From NCBI RefSeq assembly GCF_026094475.1, contig NZ_JAPELL010000001.1:931932-995931 (forward strand): a DNA stretch of 64,000 bases, given 5' to 3'. A model generated the notes under the pieces. That model was not told where the DNA came from. It searched no databases and saw only the letters and a list, made by a program, of their open reading frames with translations. Origin of the DNA: Homoserinimonas sedimenticola. Its GTDB lineage: Bacteria > Actinomycetota > Actinomycetes > Actinomycetales > Microbacteriaceae. The position numbers and the translations under genes are program-made. This document shows, one piece after another, positions 17,264-25,196 of this stretch; the stretch's first letter is position 1, and each line of letters starts with the position of its first letter.

Positions 17264-18261
17264 GCTCTTATTCCATCACGCGGCGACCTTCCCGCCGGCT
17301 GCAGGAGGTCGCGCGCGACGTCGAGCGTTCCCTGACTCGAGAGGCGCCGGTAGGAGCCGGCGCGATACTCCCGGAGGACGGGACCGAGGCGGGCGACCCG
17401 GTGCCGGGAAAGCCCTGCGCGCACCCGGTCGAAGCGGGCGCGGTCACGGGCGGCACCGCGCCGCTCGGGCGAGACGGGAAGCGTTTCGAGCCGCTCGGCG
17501 AGCGCCTGGGCGCGGCGGGCGAGTCGCTCATAGCGGTCACCCCGGGGTTCGAGCATCCGCCCGATCCGATAGCGCAGGGTCGGCTTGGTGGCGCCGATCT
17601 GGTTGCCGCCGTGCTGCCGGTAGTCGATGAGCGCGGCGTCGAGGAGCTCGACCTGCCCCGTCGAGGCCGCGACGATCGCAAGCCACTCGTCGTGCACCCA
17701 CGAGTCGGGGATGGGCAGCGCGTGCTCGAGCAGGGAGCGCCGCAGCAGCACGGTCGCGCCCGTCACGAGGTTGCGGCGCAAGTTGGCCTCGAAGGCGCGC
17801 CCCTCGGCGATCTCACGCCTCTCGCCCGGCGAGACCCACAGAGCGTCGAGCAGTCCCGCGCCGATCGGCGAGCCCTCGCCGTCGACGAGTCGGGCGTCGG
17901 AGTGCTGCAGGAGCAGCTCGGGCCTCACTTCGAAACTCGGCACGGCGGCCGCGAGGCGATCGGGGTGCCACACGTCGTCCTGGTCGCTGAGCGCGATCAG
18001 CTCGCCAGTGCAGGCGCGCAGGGCACGCTCGAAGTTCGCGGTGACCCCGAGCCGCCCCTCCGCCTCGAGCACGCGGAGGGCAACGGATGCCCCGAGCCGA
18101 CCGTGCACGTCGCGGATGACGTCGAGCGTGGCATCCGTCGACCCGTCGTCGGCCACGACGAGCTCGGTGGGCGGCCGCGACTGGGTGAGGATGCTCGTCA
18201 CCTGCTCGGCGACGAAGCGCTCACCGTTGTAGGTCGCGAGGGCTACGGAGACGGTCGTCAC
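17260..18261 (-). CDS. Family 2 glycosyltransferase
   Basis: 333 residues. An N-terminal GT-A domain starts VSVALATYNGERFVAEQV, with VVADDGSTDAT and ALSDQDDVWHPD carrying the metal-binding aspartates. This is the rhamnosyl- or galactosyl-type GT2 pattern. The C-terminal 100 residues are Arg-rich and helical. It is cytoplasmic, with unknown donor. The GTG start lies 6 nt after a TAGGCT box (leaderless). It is cotranscribed with galE through a 4-bp overlap, which hints at a UDP-galactose donor (inference). Confidence 0.88.
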   Translation of the reverse strand: MTTVSVALATYNGERFVAEQVTSILTQSRPPTELVVADDGSTDATLDVIRDVHGRLGASVALRVLEAEGRLGVTANFERALRACTGELIALSDQDDVWHPDRLAAAVPSFEVRPELLLQHSDARLVDGEGSPIGAGLLDALWVSPGERREIAEGRAFEANLRRNLVTGATVLLRRSLLEHALPIPDSWVHDEWLAIVAASTGQVELLDAALIDYRQHGGNQIGATKPTLRYRIGRMLEPRGDRYERLARRAQALAERLETLPVSPERRGAARDRARFDRVRAGLSRHRVARLGPVLREYRAGSYRRLSSQGTLDVARDLLQPAGRSPRDGIRA

Positions 18262-18267
18262 GCCGCG

Positions 18268-18273
18268 AGCCTA
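18268..18273 (-). promoter_or_regulatory. -10 element TAGGCT of the GT2-galE operon
   Basis: TAGGCT on the minus strand ends 6 nt before the GTG at 18261. Together with the plus-strand box at 18289-18294 it forms a compact divergent promoter within a 40-bp gap. Confidence 0.55.
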
Positions 18274-18288
18274 CCGGGGCGCCGTCGC

Positions 18289-18294
18289 TAGCAT
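18289..18294 (+). promoter_or_regulatory. -10 element TAGCAT of the GT4 gene
   Basis: TAGCAT ends 7 nt before the ATG at 18302, so the transcript is probably leaderless. Confidence 0.5.
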
Positions 18295-18301
18295 TGGACC
18301 C

Positions 18302-19399
18302 ATGCCCCTCGTCTTCGTCAACCTGCTCCAGACCACGGGGACGAAGGGGGGGATCGAGATCTACGCCCGCGAGCTCTACCGTCACCTTGGCGAACAGCCG
18401 GGCGAGTTCAGCTTCATCGGCTATGGCAGCTCAGAACTCATGAAGCGCGATCACTCCTGGTTCCCGGGCGAGGTCATCGACTCCGGGATCAGCGGGGAGA
18501 ACCGTCTCACGTGGGCCTTCGGTGAGCTCTTCAGCGTCGCTCGCGCCGCGCGACGATCGGGTGCCGACCTCATTCACGGACCCGCCATGTTCGGGCCGCT
18601 TCACCCCCCGGTTCCTGTCGTGATCTCGGTGCACGACCTCCTGTATTTCTCCCACCCCGAACTCATGCAGACGAAGCTCTTCACAGAGCCCGTCAAATGG
18701 ATGGAGCGGAGAGGTGCCGCCGCGGCGACGCGTCTCATCACGATCAGCGAGTACTCGGCGAGCGCCATCCGTCGTTATCTGGGGTTTCCCGACGACCGGA
18801 TTGACGTCATACCCCTCGCGGGGCGGGCACCGGATCCCGTGGTCACGCCCGGCGCGACGAGGGCGTCGGATCTGTTTCTCGCGATCGGCCAGCGAAGCCC
18901 CTATAAGGACTTTGAGACGATCGTGCGCGCCTGGACCCATATTCCGGAGAGCGATCGACCTCGCCTCGTGATCACGGGCAGCCACGGCGACGATCCACTT
19001 GTCCCGCTCGTAGAGCGGCTCGGCCTGCAGCGCTGGGTGGAGTTGAAATCGTGGGTACCGACCGAGGAACTCACTGATCTCTTCGCCACCGCGACGGCGC
19101 TCATCGATTCAACCCTCGCCACGGGCTTCTCGTTGCCGACGCTTGAGGCCATGGGCATCGGGCTTCCCGTGATCCTCGCCGACACCGAGGTCTTCCGCGA
19201 GGTCGGCGCGGATGCCGCCGACTACTTCTCCGCGGGGAACCCCGCGGATCTTGCGCGTGCCGTGCAGTCGCTTTCGCAGGATCCCGAGCGGCGTGGCGAA
19301 CTCACGCGCCTCGGTTTGGCTCGAGCGTCACAGTTCTCATGGGAGGCGGTGGCGGCTCGGACGCTCGACTCGTTCCGAGAGGCACTGCAGCAGGCCTGA
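18302..19399 (+). CDS. Family 4 glycosyltransferase
   Basis: 365 residues, GT-B fold. The N-terminal Rossmann half opens VFVNLLQTTGTKGGIEIYAREL, with the glycine-rich acceptor loop. The C-terminal half has LFLAIGQRSPYKDFETIVRA and the family 4 donor-binding region TGFSLPTLEAMGIGLPVILAD. It is a cytoplasmic, retaining transferase; substrate is unknown. It is a single gene, convergent with the colD-like gene (21-bp gap). Confidence 0.9.
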   Translation: MPLVFVNLLQTTGTKGGIEIYARELYRHLGEQPGEFSFIGYGSSELMKRDHSWFPGEVIDSGISGENRLTWAFGELFSVARAARRSGADLIHGPAMFGPLHPPVPVVISVHDLLYFSHPELMQTKLFTEPVKWMERRGAAAATRLITISEYSASAIRRYLGFPDDRIDVIPLAGRAPDPVVTPGATRASDLFLAIGQRSPYKDFETIVRAWTHIPESDRPRLVITGSHGDDPLVPLVERLGLQRWVELKSWVPTEELTDLFATATALIDSTLATGFSLPTLEAMGIGLPVILADTEVFREVGADAADYFSAGNPADLARAVQSLSQDPERRGELTRLGLARASQFSWEAVAARTLDSFREALQQA

Positions 19400-19420
19400 T
19401 GTGAGCTTGCTACACCCGTC

Positions 19421-20602
19421 TCAGCTGAGCGAGGCGAGCGTGTCGTAGACGAGGTCGATGCCGCTCTCCACGGGGTAGTGGTGGTTGCCGACGAAGAGGC
19501 CGTCGACGTGCACCTTGTCGGCCGCGGGAAGCTCCTCGGGCACGATGGCGTCGAGGTATTGCATGACGGGGTTGCGGGCGAAGTTGCCGGCGACGATCGG
19601 CCGGGCCTCGACCCCCGCCGCTTCGAGCGTGCGGGCGACCTCGGCGCGGCGCCCCGCGAGGGCTCCCTCGAGCACGAGGGAGAAGCCGAACCAACTGCTC
19701 TCTCCCGTCTCGCGCTGCAGGCGCACGGTCTCGAGCCCGGCGAACTTCTCGACGAAGTAGGCGGCGTTGCGCCGACGCCCCTCGACGAGCGAGGGAATCT
19801 TGGCGAGCTGCTCAATGCCGATCGCCCCCGACATCTCGAGGGGGCGCACGTTGTAGCCGGGCAGCACGAAGCGGAAGAGGTCGTCGAAGCGGTCGCCCGT
19901 CTTGTCGTGCACGAAGTTCTTCTCGGGGAGCTCGCGCGTCCAGCCGTGGGCGCGCAGCGACAGCAACTCCTGGTAGAGCTGCTCGTCGTCGGTGAGGATG
20001 ACGCCGCCCTCCATGGTGGAGATGTGGTGCGAGAAGAAGGCGCTGAAGGTGCCCATGAGCCCGGCCGTGCCGGCCCAGGTTCCCGCGTCGCGCGCGCCCA
20101 GTGACTCGCAGTTGTCTTCGAGGAGCACGAGACCGTGCTTCTCGGCGAGCGCCGTGAGCTTCGTGAAGTCGTTGGGGTTGCCGAGGAGGTTGACGGCGAA
20201 GATCGCCTTGGTGCGCTCCGTGACGGCCTGCTCGGCGAGCTCCAGGTCCATGTTGAGCGTGTCGAGGTCGATGTCGACGAACCGCGGGATGAGGCCGTAC
20301 TGCTGCAGCGGGTAGTAGGTGGTCGCCCACGATACGGCGGGCACGAGCACCTCATCCCCCCGGTTGAGGTCGATGCGGGGGTCGATCACGGCGGCCGCGA
20401 TGGCGAGGAGGTTGGCGCTGCTGCCCGAGTTGACCATGACGCCGTAGCCGGCGCCGAAGTGCGCCGCGAACTCCGACTCGAACTGCTTCACGAGGGGCCC
20501 CATCGTGAAGCGGCCGCTCTCGACGACGCGCTGAATGGCGGTGTATTCGGCCTCGTCCCAGCTCGAGGTCGCGAGCGGGAATCCCTGGGGTGCGTCGGTC
20601 AT
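19421..20602 (-). CDS. colD: ColD-like GDP-4-keto-6-deoxymannose 3-dehydratase
   Basis: 393 residues with the DegT/aminotransferase fold. The PLP lysine is replaced: SHHISTMEGG has His192-His193 where aminotransferases have Lys followed by x-I/L-T/S. That histidine is the hallmark of ColD and RfbH 3-dehydratases. Only one cysteine is seen in the central region (EDNCESLGA) and there is no [2Fe-2S] cysteine cluster, which argues for ColD (PLP plus glutamate) over RfbH. It would remove the C3 hydroxyl of GDP-4-keto-6-deoxy-D-mannose, the Gmd product. The ATG overlaps the colC-like stop by 4 bp. No other Gmd-consuming enzyme is seen apart from this pair. Confidence 0.85.
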   Translation of the reverse strand: MTDAPQGFPLATSSWDEAEYTAIQRVVESGRFTMGPLVKQFESEFAAHFGAGYGVMVNSGSSANLLAIAAAVIDPRIDLNRGDEVLVPAVSWATTYYPLQQYGLIPRFVDIDLDTLNMDLELAEQAVTERTKAIFAVNLLGNPNDFTKLTALAEKHGLVLLEDNCESLGARDAGTWAGTAGLMGTFSAFFSHHISTMEGGVILTDDEQLYQELLSLRAHGWTRELPEKNFVHDKTGDRFDDLFRFVLPGYNVRPLEMSGAIGIEQLAKIPSLVEGRRRNAAYFVEKFAGLETVRLQRETGESSWFGFSLVLEGALAGRRAEVARTLEAAGVEARPIVAGNFARNPVMQYLDAIVPEELPAADKVHVDGLFVGNHHYPVESGIDLVYDTLASLS

Positions 20603-21543
20603 GTGGCGGTTCCTTGATCGGGGGGTGTCGCGGCCAGGTAGGCCGCATAGCTCGCGGCGTAGCCGTCGTCGAGGGTCGTGCTGGGGTCCCAGCCGAGGGC
20701 GCGGGCGCGACTGGAGTCGAGCAGCCGCTGCATGACGCCGGACGGCTTCGTGGTGTCGTATTCGAACTCCCCGCCGAAGCCGACGGCCCTGGCCGCCGCT
20801 TCATAGTAGTCGCGGATGCTGTGGTCGACTCCGACGCCGAGGTTCAGCATCGCGGGCCACGCCTCGAGGGCGCCGACCTGGGAGATCAGCCAGGCCGCGA
20901 GGTCCGGGGCGTAGGTGAATTCGCGCCGGGCTGTGCCATCTCCCCACACCGAGACGGTGTCGTCACCTGCACGCACAGCGGCGTGCGCCTTTGCGATGGT
21001 CGAGGCGACGAGGTGGGCACGCCCGGGGCGGAAGTCGTCGCCGGGGCCGTAGAGGTTGCTGGGGACTGCTGCGCGGTAGGCCCATCCGTATTGGCGGCTC
21101 GTGTACTCGCAGAGCTTGGTGCCCGTGATCTTGGCGAGCGCGTAGCCCTCGTTGGCCCCCTCGAGCGGCCCGGCCAGCAGCCGCTCCTCGACGATGGGCT
21201 GCTCCACCTCGGCGGGATAGATGGCGCCGCTCGAGATGTAGAGGAACTCGGGCACCTCGGCCGCGATCGCCGCCGAGATGACACTGCTGTCGAGCTGGAT
21301 GTTCTCCTGCAGGAAGCTCGCGGGGCGCTCGAGCTTCTCGGTGATCCCCGCGACACGGGCGGCCGCGTGGATGATCGAGTCGGGGCGGATGCTCGCAATC
21401 GCCTCGGCCGTCGCAGCCGCGTCCCGCAGGTCCACCTCGGCGCGAGTCAGGGCGACGAGCTCGTCGCCGGGCCGGATGGTGTCCCACTGCTGCACGATGC
21501 TCGATCCGAGCATCCCGGCGGCGCCGGTGACGACGACTCTCAT
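20599..21543 (-). CDS. ColC/Fcl-like GDP-keto-sugar epimerase-reductase
   Basis: 314 residues, SDR fold, closest in motifs to GDP-fucose synthase/ColC: VTGAAGMLGSSIV, HAAARVAGITEK, ENIQLDSSVI, NEGYALAKITGTKLCEY (Tyr134, Lys138) and NLYGPGDDFRPGRAHLV. It should take the ColD product and reduce C4, with or without C5 epimerisation, giving GDP-L-colitose or a related GDP-3,6-dideoxyhexose. The Fcl epimerisation Cys (in SSCIYP) is Ala107 here (SSGAIYP), while the partner His is kept in GRAHLV. The stereochemistry of the product is therefore open. It is coupled to colD by an ATGA overlap. Confidence 0.82.
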   Translation of the reverse strand: MRVVVTGAAGMLGSSIVQQWDTIRPGDELVALTRAEVDLRDAAATAEAIASIRPDSIIHAAARVAGITEKLERPASFLQENIQLDSSVISAAIAAEVPEFLYISSGAIYPAEVEQPIVEERLLAGPLEGANEGYALAKITGTKLCEYTSRQYGWAYRAAVPSNLYGPGDDFRPGRAHLVASTIAKAHAAVRAGDDTVSVWGDGTARREFTYAPDLAAWLISQVGALEAWPAMLNLGVGVDHSIRDYYEAAARAVGFGGEFEYDTTKPSGVMQRLLDSSRARALGWDPSTTLDDGYAASYAAYLAATPPDQGTAT

Positions 21544-21645
21544 CAGCAGTGACTTCGCGATTCGGCACAGTCCACTACGAGACAACGACGCAGGTGCATG
21601 AAGCCGAGCTTACTTGAGCAGCCTCGGCCCGCTCGCATCGGTGAG

Positions 21646-21651
21646 TAGGCT
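21646..21651 (+). promoter_or_regulatory. -10 element TAGGCT of the GT2 gene at 21660
   Basis: TAGGCT ends 8 nt before the GTG start at 21660, which supports that start and a leaderless mRNA. Confidence 0.5.
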
Positions 21652-21659
21652 GGATCATC

Positions 21660-22580
21660 GTGACGACAGCAGAGCGAGCGAGCGCAACAGGCGAGATCCT
21701 GGACATCATGATGCCCTACTGGGGCAGTCCCGAGCACTTCATGATCGCTGTCGAGAGCGTGTTGGCGCAGGACGATCCGAACTGGCGCCTCACGATCGTG
21801 GATGATGTGTACCCGGATGCCATGCCTGGTGAGTGGGCTTCGTCGATCGAAGACAGCCGCGTCACCTACATCCGGAACGAGGAGAACCTGCGCCCCAGCC
21901 GCAACTACAACAAGTGCGTGGGGCTCGCGAAGAGCGAGTTCGTCGTGATCATGGGCTGCGACGACATCATGCTGCCGGGCTATGTGGGAAGGATCCGAAG
22001 GCTCATCGCTGACTTTCCCGATGCCGACATCATCCAGCCGGGCGTCACCGTGATCGATGAGAACGGCACTCCCGTCTCCCCTCTCGCCGACCGTGTCAAG
22101 GCTGTCTACCGACCGCACGGTAGCGGTGCCCGGCGTTACGAGGGTGAGACCATTGCAACGAGCCTTCTCCGCGGGTTCTGGCCGTACTTCCCCAGCGTCG
22201 CCTGGCGCACGTCAAGGGTCGCTTCGGGCTTCCGCACGGATCTGGACGTCACGCAGGATCTCGCCATGATGTTCGAGATCATCTCGAACGGTGGGTCGAT
22301 GGTGGTGGACGACGAGGTCGTCTTCGCCTACCGCCGCCACTCGGCGAGCGTCTCGGCCGTCACGGGGCCGGACGGCTCGAAGTTTCGGCAGGAGCGGGTC
22401 CTCTTCCGAGAAGCCGAAGCCTCGTGCCGCGAGCTGGGATGGCGGCACGCCGCCCGTGCGGCGCATAATCACACGTCGTCTCGGCTGCACGCTCTCACCG
22501 AGTTGCCCGGGGCGATCGCCTCGCGGAACACGACCGGGATGCGCACCCTCACCCGCCACATCCTCGGGCTTCCGTACTGA
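21660..22580 (+). CDS. Family 2 glycosyltransferase
   Basis: 306 residues. The GT-A domain begins EILDIMMPYWGSPEHFMIAV, with LTIVDD and IMGCDDIMLPGYV as the nucleotide and metal-binding segments (Asp-Asp before the acceptor region). The RRHSASVSAV segment is typical of GT2 proteins of surface-glycan loci. It is cytoplasmic or membrane-associated; donor unknown. The GTG start is supported by the TAGGCT box 8 nt upstream. It stands alone between the colC-like gene and the DPM-like cassette. Confidence 0.88.
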   Translation: MTTAERASATGEILDIMMPYWGSPEHFMIAVESVLAQDDPNWRLTIVDDVYPDAMPGEWASSIEDSRVTYIRNEENLRPSRNYNKCVGLAKSEFVVIMGCDDIMLPGYVGRIRRLIADFPDADIIQPGVTVIDENGTPVSPLADRVKAVYRPHGSGARRYEGETIATSLLRGFWPYFPSVAWRTSRVASGFRTDLDVTQDLAMMFEIISNGGSMVVDDEVVFAYRRHSASVSAVTGPDGSKFRQERVLFREAEASCRELGWRHAARAAHNHTSSRLHALTELPGAIASRNTTGMRTLTRHILGLPY

Positions 22581-22603
22581 CACGCCACCCGACTCCGCGC
22601 CGA

Positions 22604-22609
22604 TAGACT
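22604..22609 (+). promoter_or_regulatory. -10 element TAGACT of the DPM-like cassette
   Basis: TAGACT ends 7 nt before the GTG at 22617. This favours that GTG over the one at 22611, which would sit inside the promoter region. Confidence 0.5.
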
Positions 22610-22616
22610 CGTGCCC

Positions 22617-23351
22617 GTGTCACCAGACTCGTCCCGCATCCTCATCGTGATGCCTGCATTCAACGAGCAGGCGTCTGTCGCGGCGGTCGTCCGCGAGGTC
22701 CGCGAGAAGGTCCCGGATGCGTCGATTCTCGTGGTCGATGATGGTTCGAAGGATGCCACGAGCCGCGAGGCACGCAAGGCCGGAGCGCTCGTCGCGACGC
22801 TTCCATTCAATCTCGGCGTCGGGGGTGCGATGCGGGTCGGGTTTCGGCATGCCCTCACCCACGGCTTCGAGGCGGTCGTACAGGTCGATTCCGACGGCCA
22901 GCACGATCCCGCGGGAGTTCCCGCACTGCTGCGCGAACTCGAGTCCGCCGACCTCGTGCTCGGTGCTCGCTTCGCCGGAGAGGGAGACTACCGAGTGAGG
23001 GGCCCTCGACAGTGGGCGATGAAGCTGCTTGCGATCGTGCTGAGCCGCACATCCCGCGCGAAGCTCACCGACACGACCTCTGGCTTTCGTGCTTCGGGTC
23101 CCCGTGCCATCCGGCTCTTTGCCGAACACTATCCGGCGGAGTACCTCGGAGACACGATCGAGGCTCTCGTGATCGCCTCACGCTCGGGTCTCATCGTCCG
23201 GCAGGTGCCCGTCGCCATGCGCGTTCGCGCCGGTGGCGTACCTTCGCACAACCCCTTCAAAGCCGCCGCCTACCTGGGGCGTGCGACCCTCGCACTGCTC
23301 GTCGCTTTCATGAGGCCACGGTCTACCTACGGCGTGGCGGTCGAGCGGTGA
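22617..23351 (+). CDS. DPM1-like polyprenyl-phosphate glycosyltransferase (GT2)
   Basis: 244 residues. The GT-A domain starts ILIVMPAFNEQASVAAVV, with VVDDGSKDAT and QVDSDGQHDP as donor and metal motifs, and LGARFAGEGDYRVR. This pattern is that of dolichol-phosphate-mannose-synthase-like enzymes that load a sugar on polyprenyl phosphate. No C-terminal membrane anchor is evident. The next gene encodes a DUF2304 membrane protein whose GTG start overlaps this stop (GTGA), a pairing often seen in GtrB-type systems. The product could be polyprenyl-phosphate-hexose for an outer-face GT-C such as the DUF2142 protein downstream. Confidence 0.88.
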   Translation: MSPDSSRILIVMPAFNEQASVAAVVREVREKVPDASILVVDDGSKDATSREARKAGALVATLPFNLGVGGAMRVGFRHALTHGFEAVVQVDSDGQHDPAGVPALLRELESADLVLGARFAGEGDYRVRGPRQWAMKLLAIVLSRTSRAKLTDTTSGFRASGPRAIRLFAEHYPAEYLGDTIEALVIASRSGLIVRQVPVAMRVRAGGVPSHNPFKAAAYLGRATLALLVAFMRPRSTYGVAVER

Positions 23352-23716
23352 CTCTCACAAGCTACATCTTCGGCATCGCGTCGGCGTTGCTCATTCTTGT
23401 TGTCGTCGTCGAGATGCTCCGACGTCATCTGCTGCGGGAACGTCACGCCATCTGGTGGTTCATTGCAGGCGTGCTGGCGCTGACCGCCGGGGTGTTCCCC
23501 CAGACACTCGAATGGGCGTCGGATGTCATCGGTATCGAGGTCCCTCTCAATCTCGTGTTCTTCGTGAGCATCACGATCCTGTTCTTCGTCTGCCTTCAGG
23601 CAAGCGCGGAGCTGACACGCCTCGAGGCGCGCACGCGTACCCTGGCCGAGCGAGTTGCTCTCATCGAGATGGAGTTGGAGAGCCAGCGTGAACGCAGCAC
23701 CGACGACGCCGACTGA
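23348..23716 (+). CDS. DUF2304 family membrane protein
   Basis: 122 residues. It has three hydrophobic segments: one at the N-terminus (SYIFGIASALLILVVVVEML), one near IWWFIAGVLALTAGVF, and one near LNLVFFVSITILFFVCLQ. A charged coiled-coil-like tail (TRLEARTRTLAERVALIEME) follows. This is the DUF2304 layout, usually found beside DPM-like glycosyltransferases. It is a likely partner or flippase-like accessory of the enzyme before it; that is inference from gene linkage. The GTG start overlaps the upstream stop, and its end overlaps the next gene by 29 bp, so the three genes are translationally coupled. Confidence 0.8.
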   Translation: MTLTSYIFGIASALLILVVVVEMLRRHLLRERHAIWWFIAGVLALTAGVFPQTLEWASDVIGIEVPLNLVFFVSITILFFVCLQASAELTRLEARTRTLAERVALIEMELESQRERSTDDAD

Positions 23717-25196
23717 CCGGGGTTTCACGCGACCATTCCTGGCGGCGTGGGCTGCCTTGTGCCTCCTGATGACCCTGTGGTCAATTGCGACGCCGATCGG
23801 AGCAGCCCCTGACGAACCGGCGCACCTGATCAAGGCCGCGTCCGTCGCACGTGGAGAGTTCATCGGCGAGCGGGGCAGTTTCGGTCATATCGTCGACGTG
23901 CCGCAGTACGTCTCCTTCACACATGCCCAGACGTGCTTCGCTTTCGACTCGAGGGAGGAAGCGGACTGCGCGGAGCCGGCACCTGAGCCGAGCGACGCCA
24001 TCGTGCCGGGATCGACGACGGCGGGCCTCTACAACCCTCTCTATTACGCGCTCGTCGGCTGGCCGTCACTGCTCCTCGACGACAGCTCTGGGATCTACGG
24101 CATGCGGATCGCCAGTGCACTCCTCGTCTCTGGTTTCCTCGCCCTCGCAGTGGGTCTCGTCTGCACGTGGCGTCGCCGACTTCTGCCGCTCATCGGGCTG
24201 GCCGTCGCAGCCACGCCCATGGTCCTTTTCCTGGGTGGCACAGTGAACCCGAACGCGCTCGAGATCACGGCCACCCTGGCCGCGTTCGCTGGAATGCTCA
24301 CGATCATTCGCGAACGGGAGAGACCGCTCGCGCCTCTCGCGGGCGTGGTGCTGGCGGGAGCCGCAGTGGCCGCCAACATGCGTGGACTCTCGGTGCTGTG
24401 GCTTGTCGTCGCGATCCTCGCTCCCCTCGTGCTCGCATCCGGTCACCAGATCGTCGAGCTGCTGCGTCGCCGTCCGATCCAGGTTGCGATCGCCGGTAGC
24501 GCACTCGCCGTTCTCGCCGCGGCGATCTGGCTCTTCTCGACGAATTCCCTGGGCGCAGCGGTGAATGACCCTCTCACCGAGACCATCGCGCCCGGTGTCG
24601 GCGCCCCGTGGTACTACGGCGCTTGGTGGACCTTCCAGGCCACACTCGAGCATCTGCAGAGTGCCGTCGGAATCTTCGGGTGGCTCGACGCACCGGCGCC
24701 CCTCTTCGTCTTCGCCGTCTGGATCGCACTCGCAGGGGGCCTCCTCCTGTTGGGCGCCCTCCTCCTGCGCGGGCGGCACCTCGTCTTCGCCTTCCTACTT
24801 GTCGCCTCCACCGTGGCCCTACCGCCGCTCGTGCAGGCGGCGTACATCTCGGGAGGCGGACTGATCTGGCAGGGTCGCTACATCCTTCCCGTCTTCGTCT
24901 GTGCTGCCCTCGGCGTCGCAACTGTGCTGTCGGACGTGCTGCGCCCCACCCCGGGCGTGACCGTGCGCGCCACCATCCTCGTCGTGTCGCTCTGGTCTGT
25001 GGCCCAGGTTCATGCCTTTGCCACGGCGATTCGCCGCTATGCCGTGGGACTTGATGCGAGCTGGGCCGACCTTGTGACGGCCGCCGAGTGGGTGCCCCCG
25101 GGAGGTCTGCTCCTGTCGCTGGGCGGCATGGTGGTGGTCTCGGCCGCGCTCGTTGCGGGCGCTGTCGTCGCAGTGCGCCGGTTCAGTAGGGCGTGA
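23688..25196 (+). CDS. DUF2142 family polytopic membrane protein (GT-C type)
   Basis: 502 residues with about ten membrane helices. The first extracytoplasmic loop after helix 1 contains PIGAAPDEPAHLIKAASVARGEF, the DEPAH motif typical of DUF2142. Members resemble GT-C transferases that use polyprenyl-phosphate sugars at the outer face. Placed after the DPM-like and DUF2304 genes, it is the likely acceptor-side partner. The GTG start lies inside the end of the DUF2304 gene. It ends in a 14-bp tail-to-tail overlap with the gene on the other strand. Confidence 0.82.
   Translation: MNAAPTTPTDRGFTRPFLAAWAALCLLMTLWSIATPIGAAPDEPAHLIKAASVARGEFIGERGSFGHIVDVPQYVSFTHAQTCFAFDSREEADCAEPAPEPSDAIVPGSTTAGLYNPLYYALVGWPSLLLDDSSGIYGMRIASALLVSGFLALAVGLVCTWRRRLLPLIGLAVAATPMVLFLGGTVNPNALEITATLAAFAGMLTIIRERERPLAPLAGVVLAGAAVAANMRGLSVLWLVVAILAPLVLASGHQIVELLRRRPIQVAIAGSALAVLAAAIWLFSTNSLGAAVNDPLTETIAPGVGAPWYYGAWWTFQATLEHLQSAVGIFGWLDAPAPLFVFAVWIALAGGLLLLGALLLRGRHLVFAFLLVASTVALPPLVQAAYISGGGLIWQGRYILPVFVCAALGVATVLSDVLRPTPGVTVRATILVVSLWSVAQVHAFATAIRRYAVGLDASWADLVTAAEWVPPGGLLLSLGGMVVVSAALVAGAVVAVRRFSRA

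Noticed and set aside
16286-17335. 349-codon plus-strand frame opposite galE
   Set aside because: Antisense to galE with low-complexity composition and no family features.
19421-20602. Ordinary DegT aminotransferase
   Set aside because: The PLP Lys is replaced by His in SHHISTMEGG, which indicates a ColD/RfbH-type dehydratase.
20590-21552. 320-codon plus-strand frame opposite the colC-like gene
   Set aside because: Antisense shadow; the minus-strand protein has clear SDR motifs and an ATGA-coupled neighbour.
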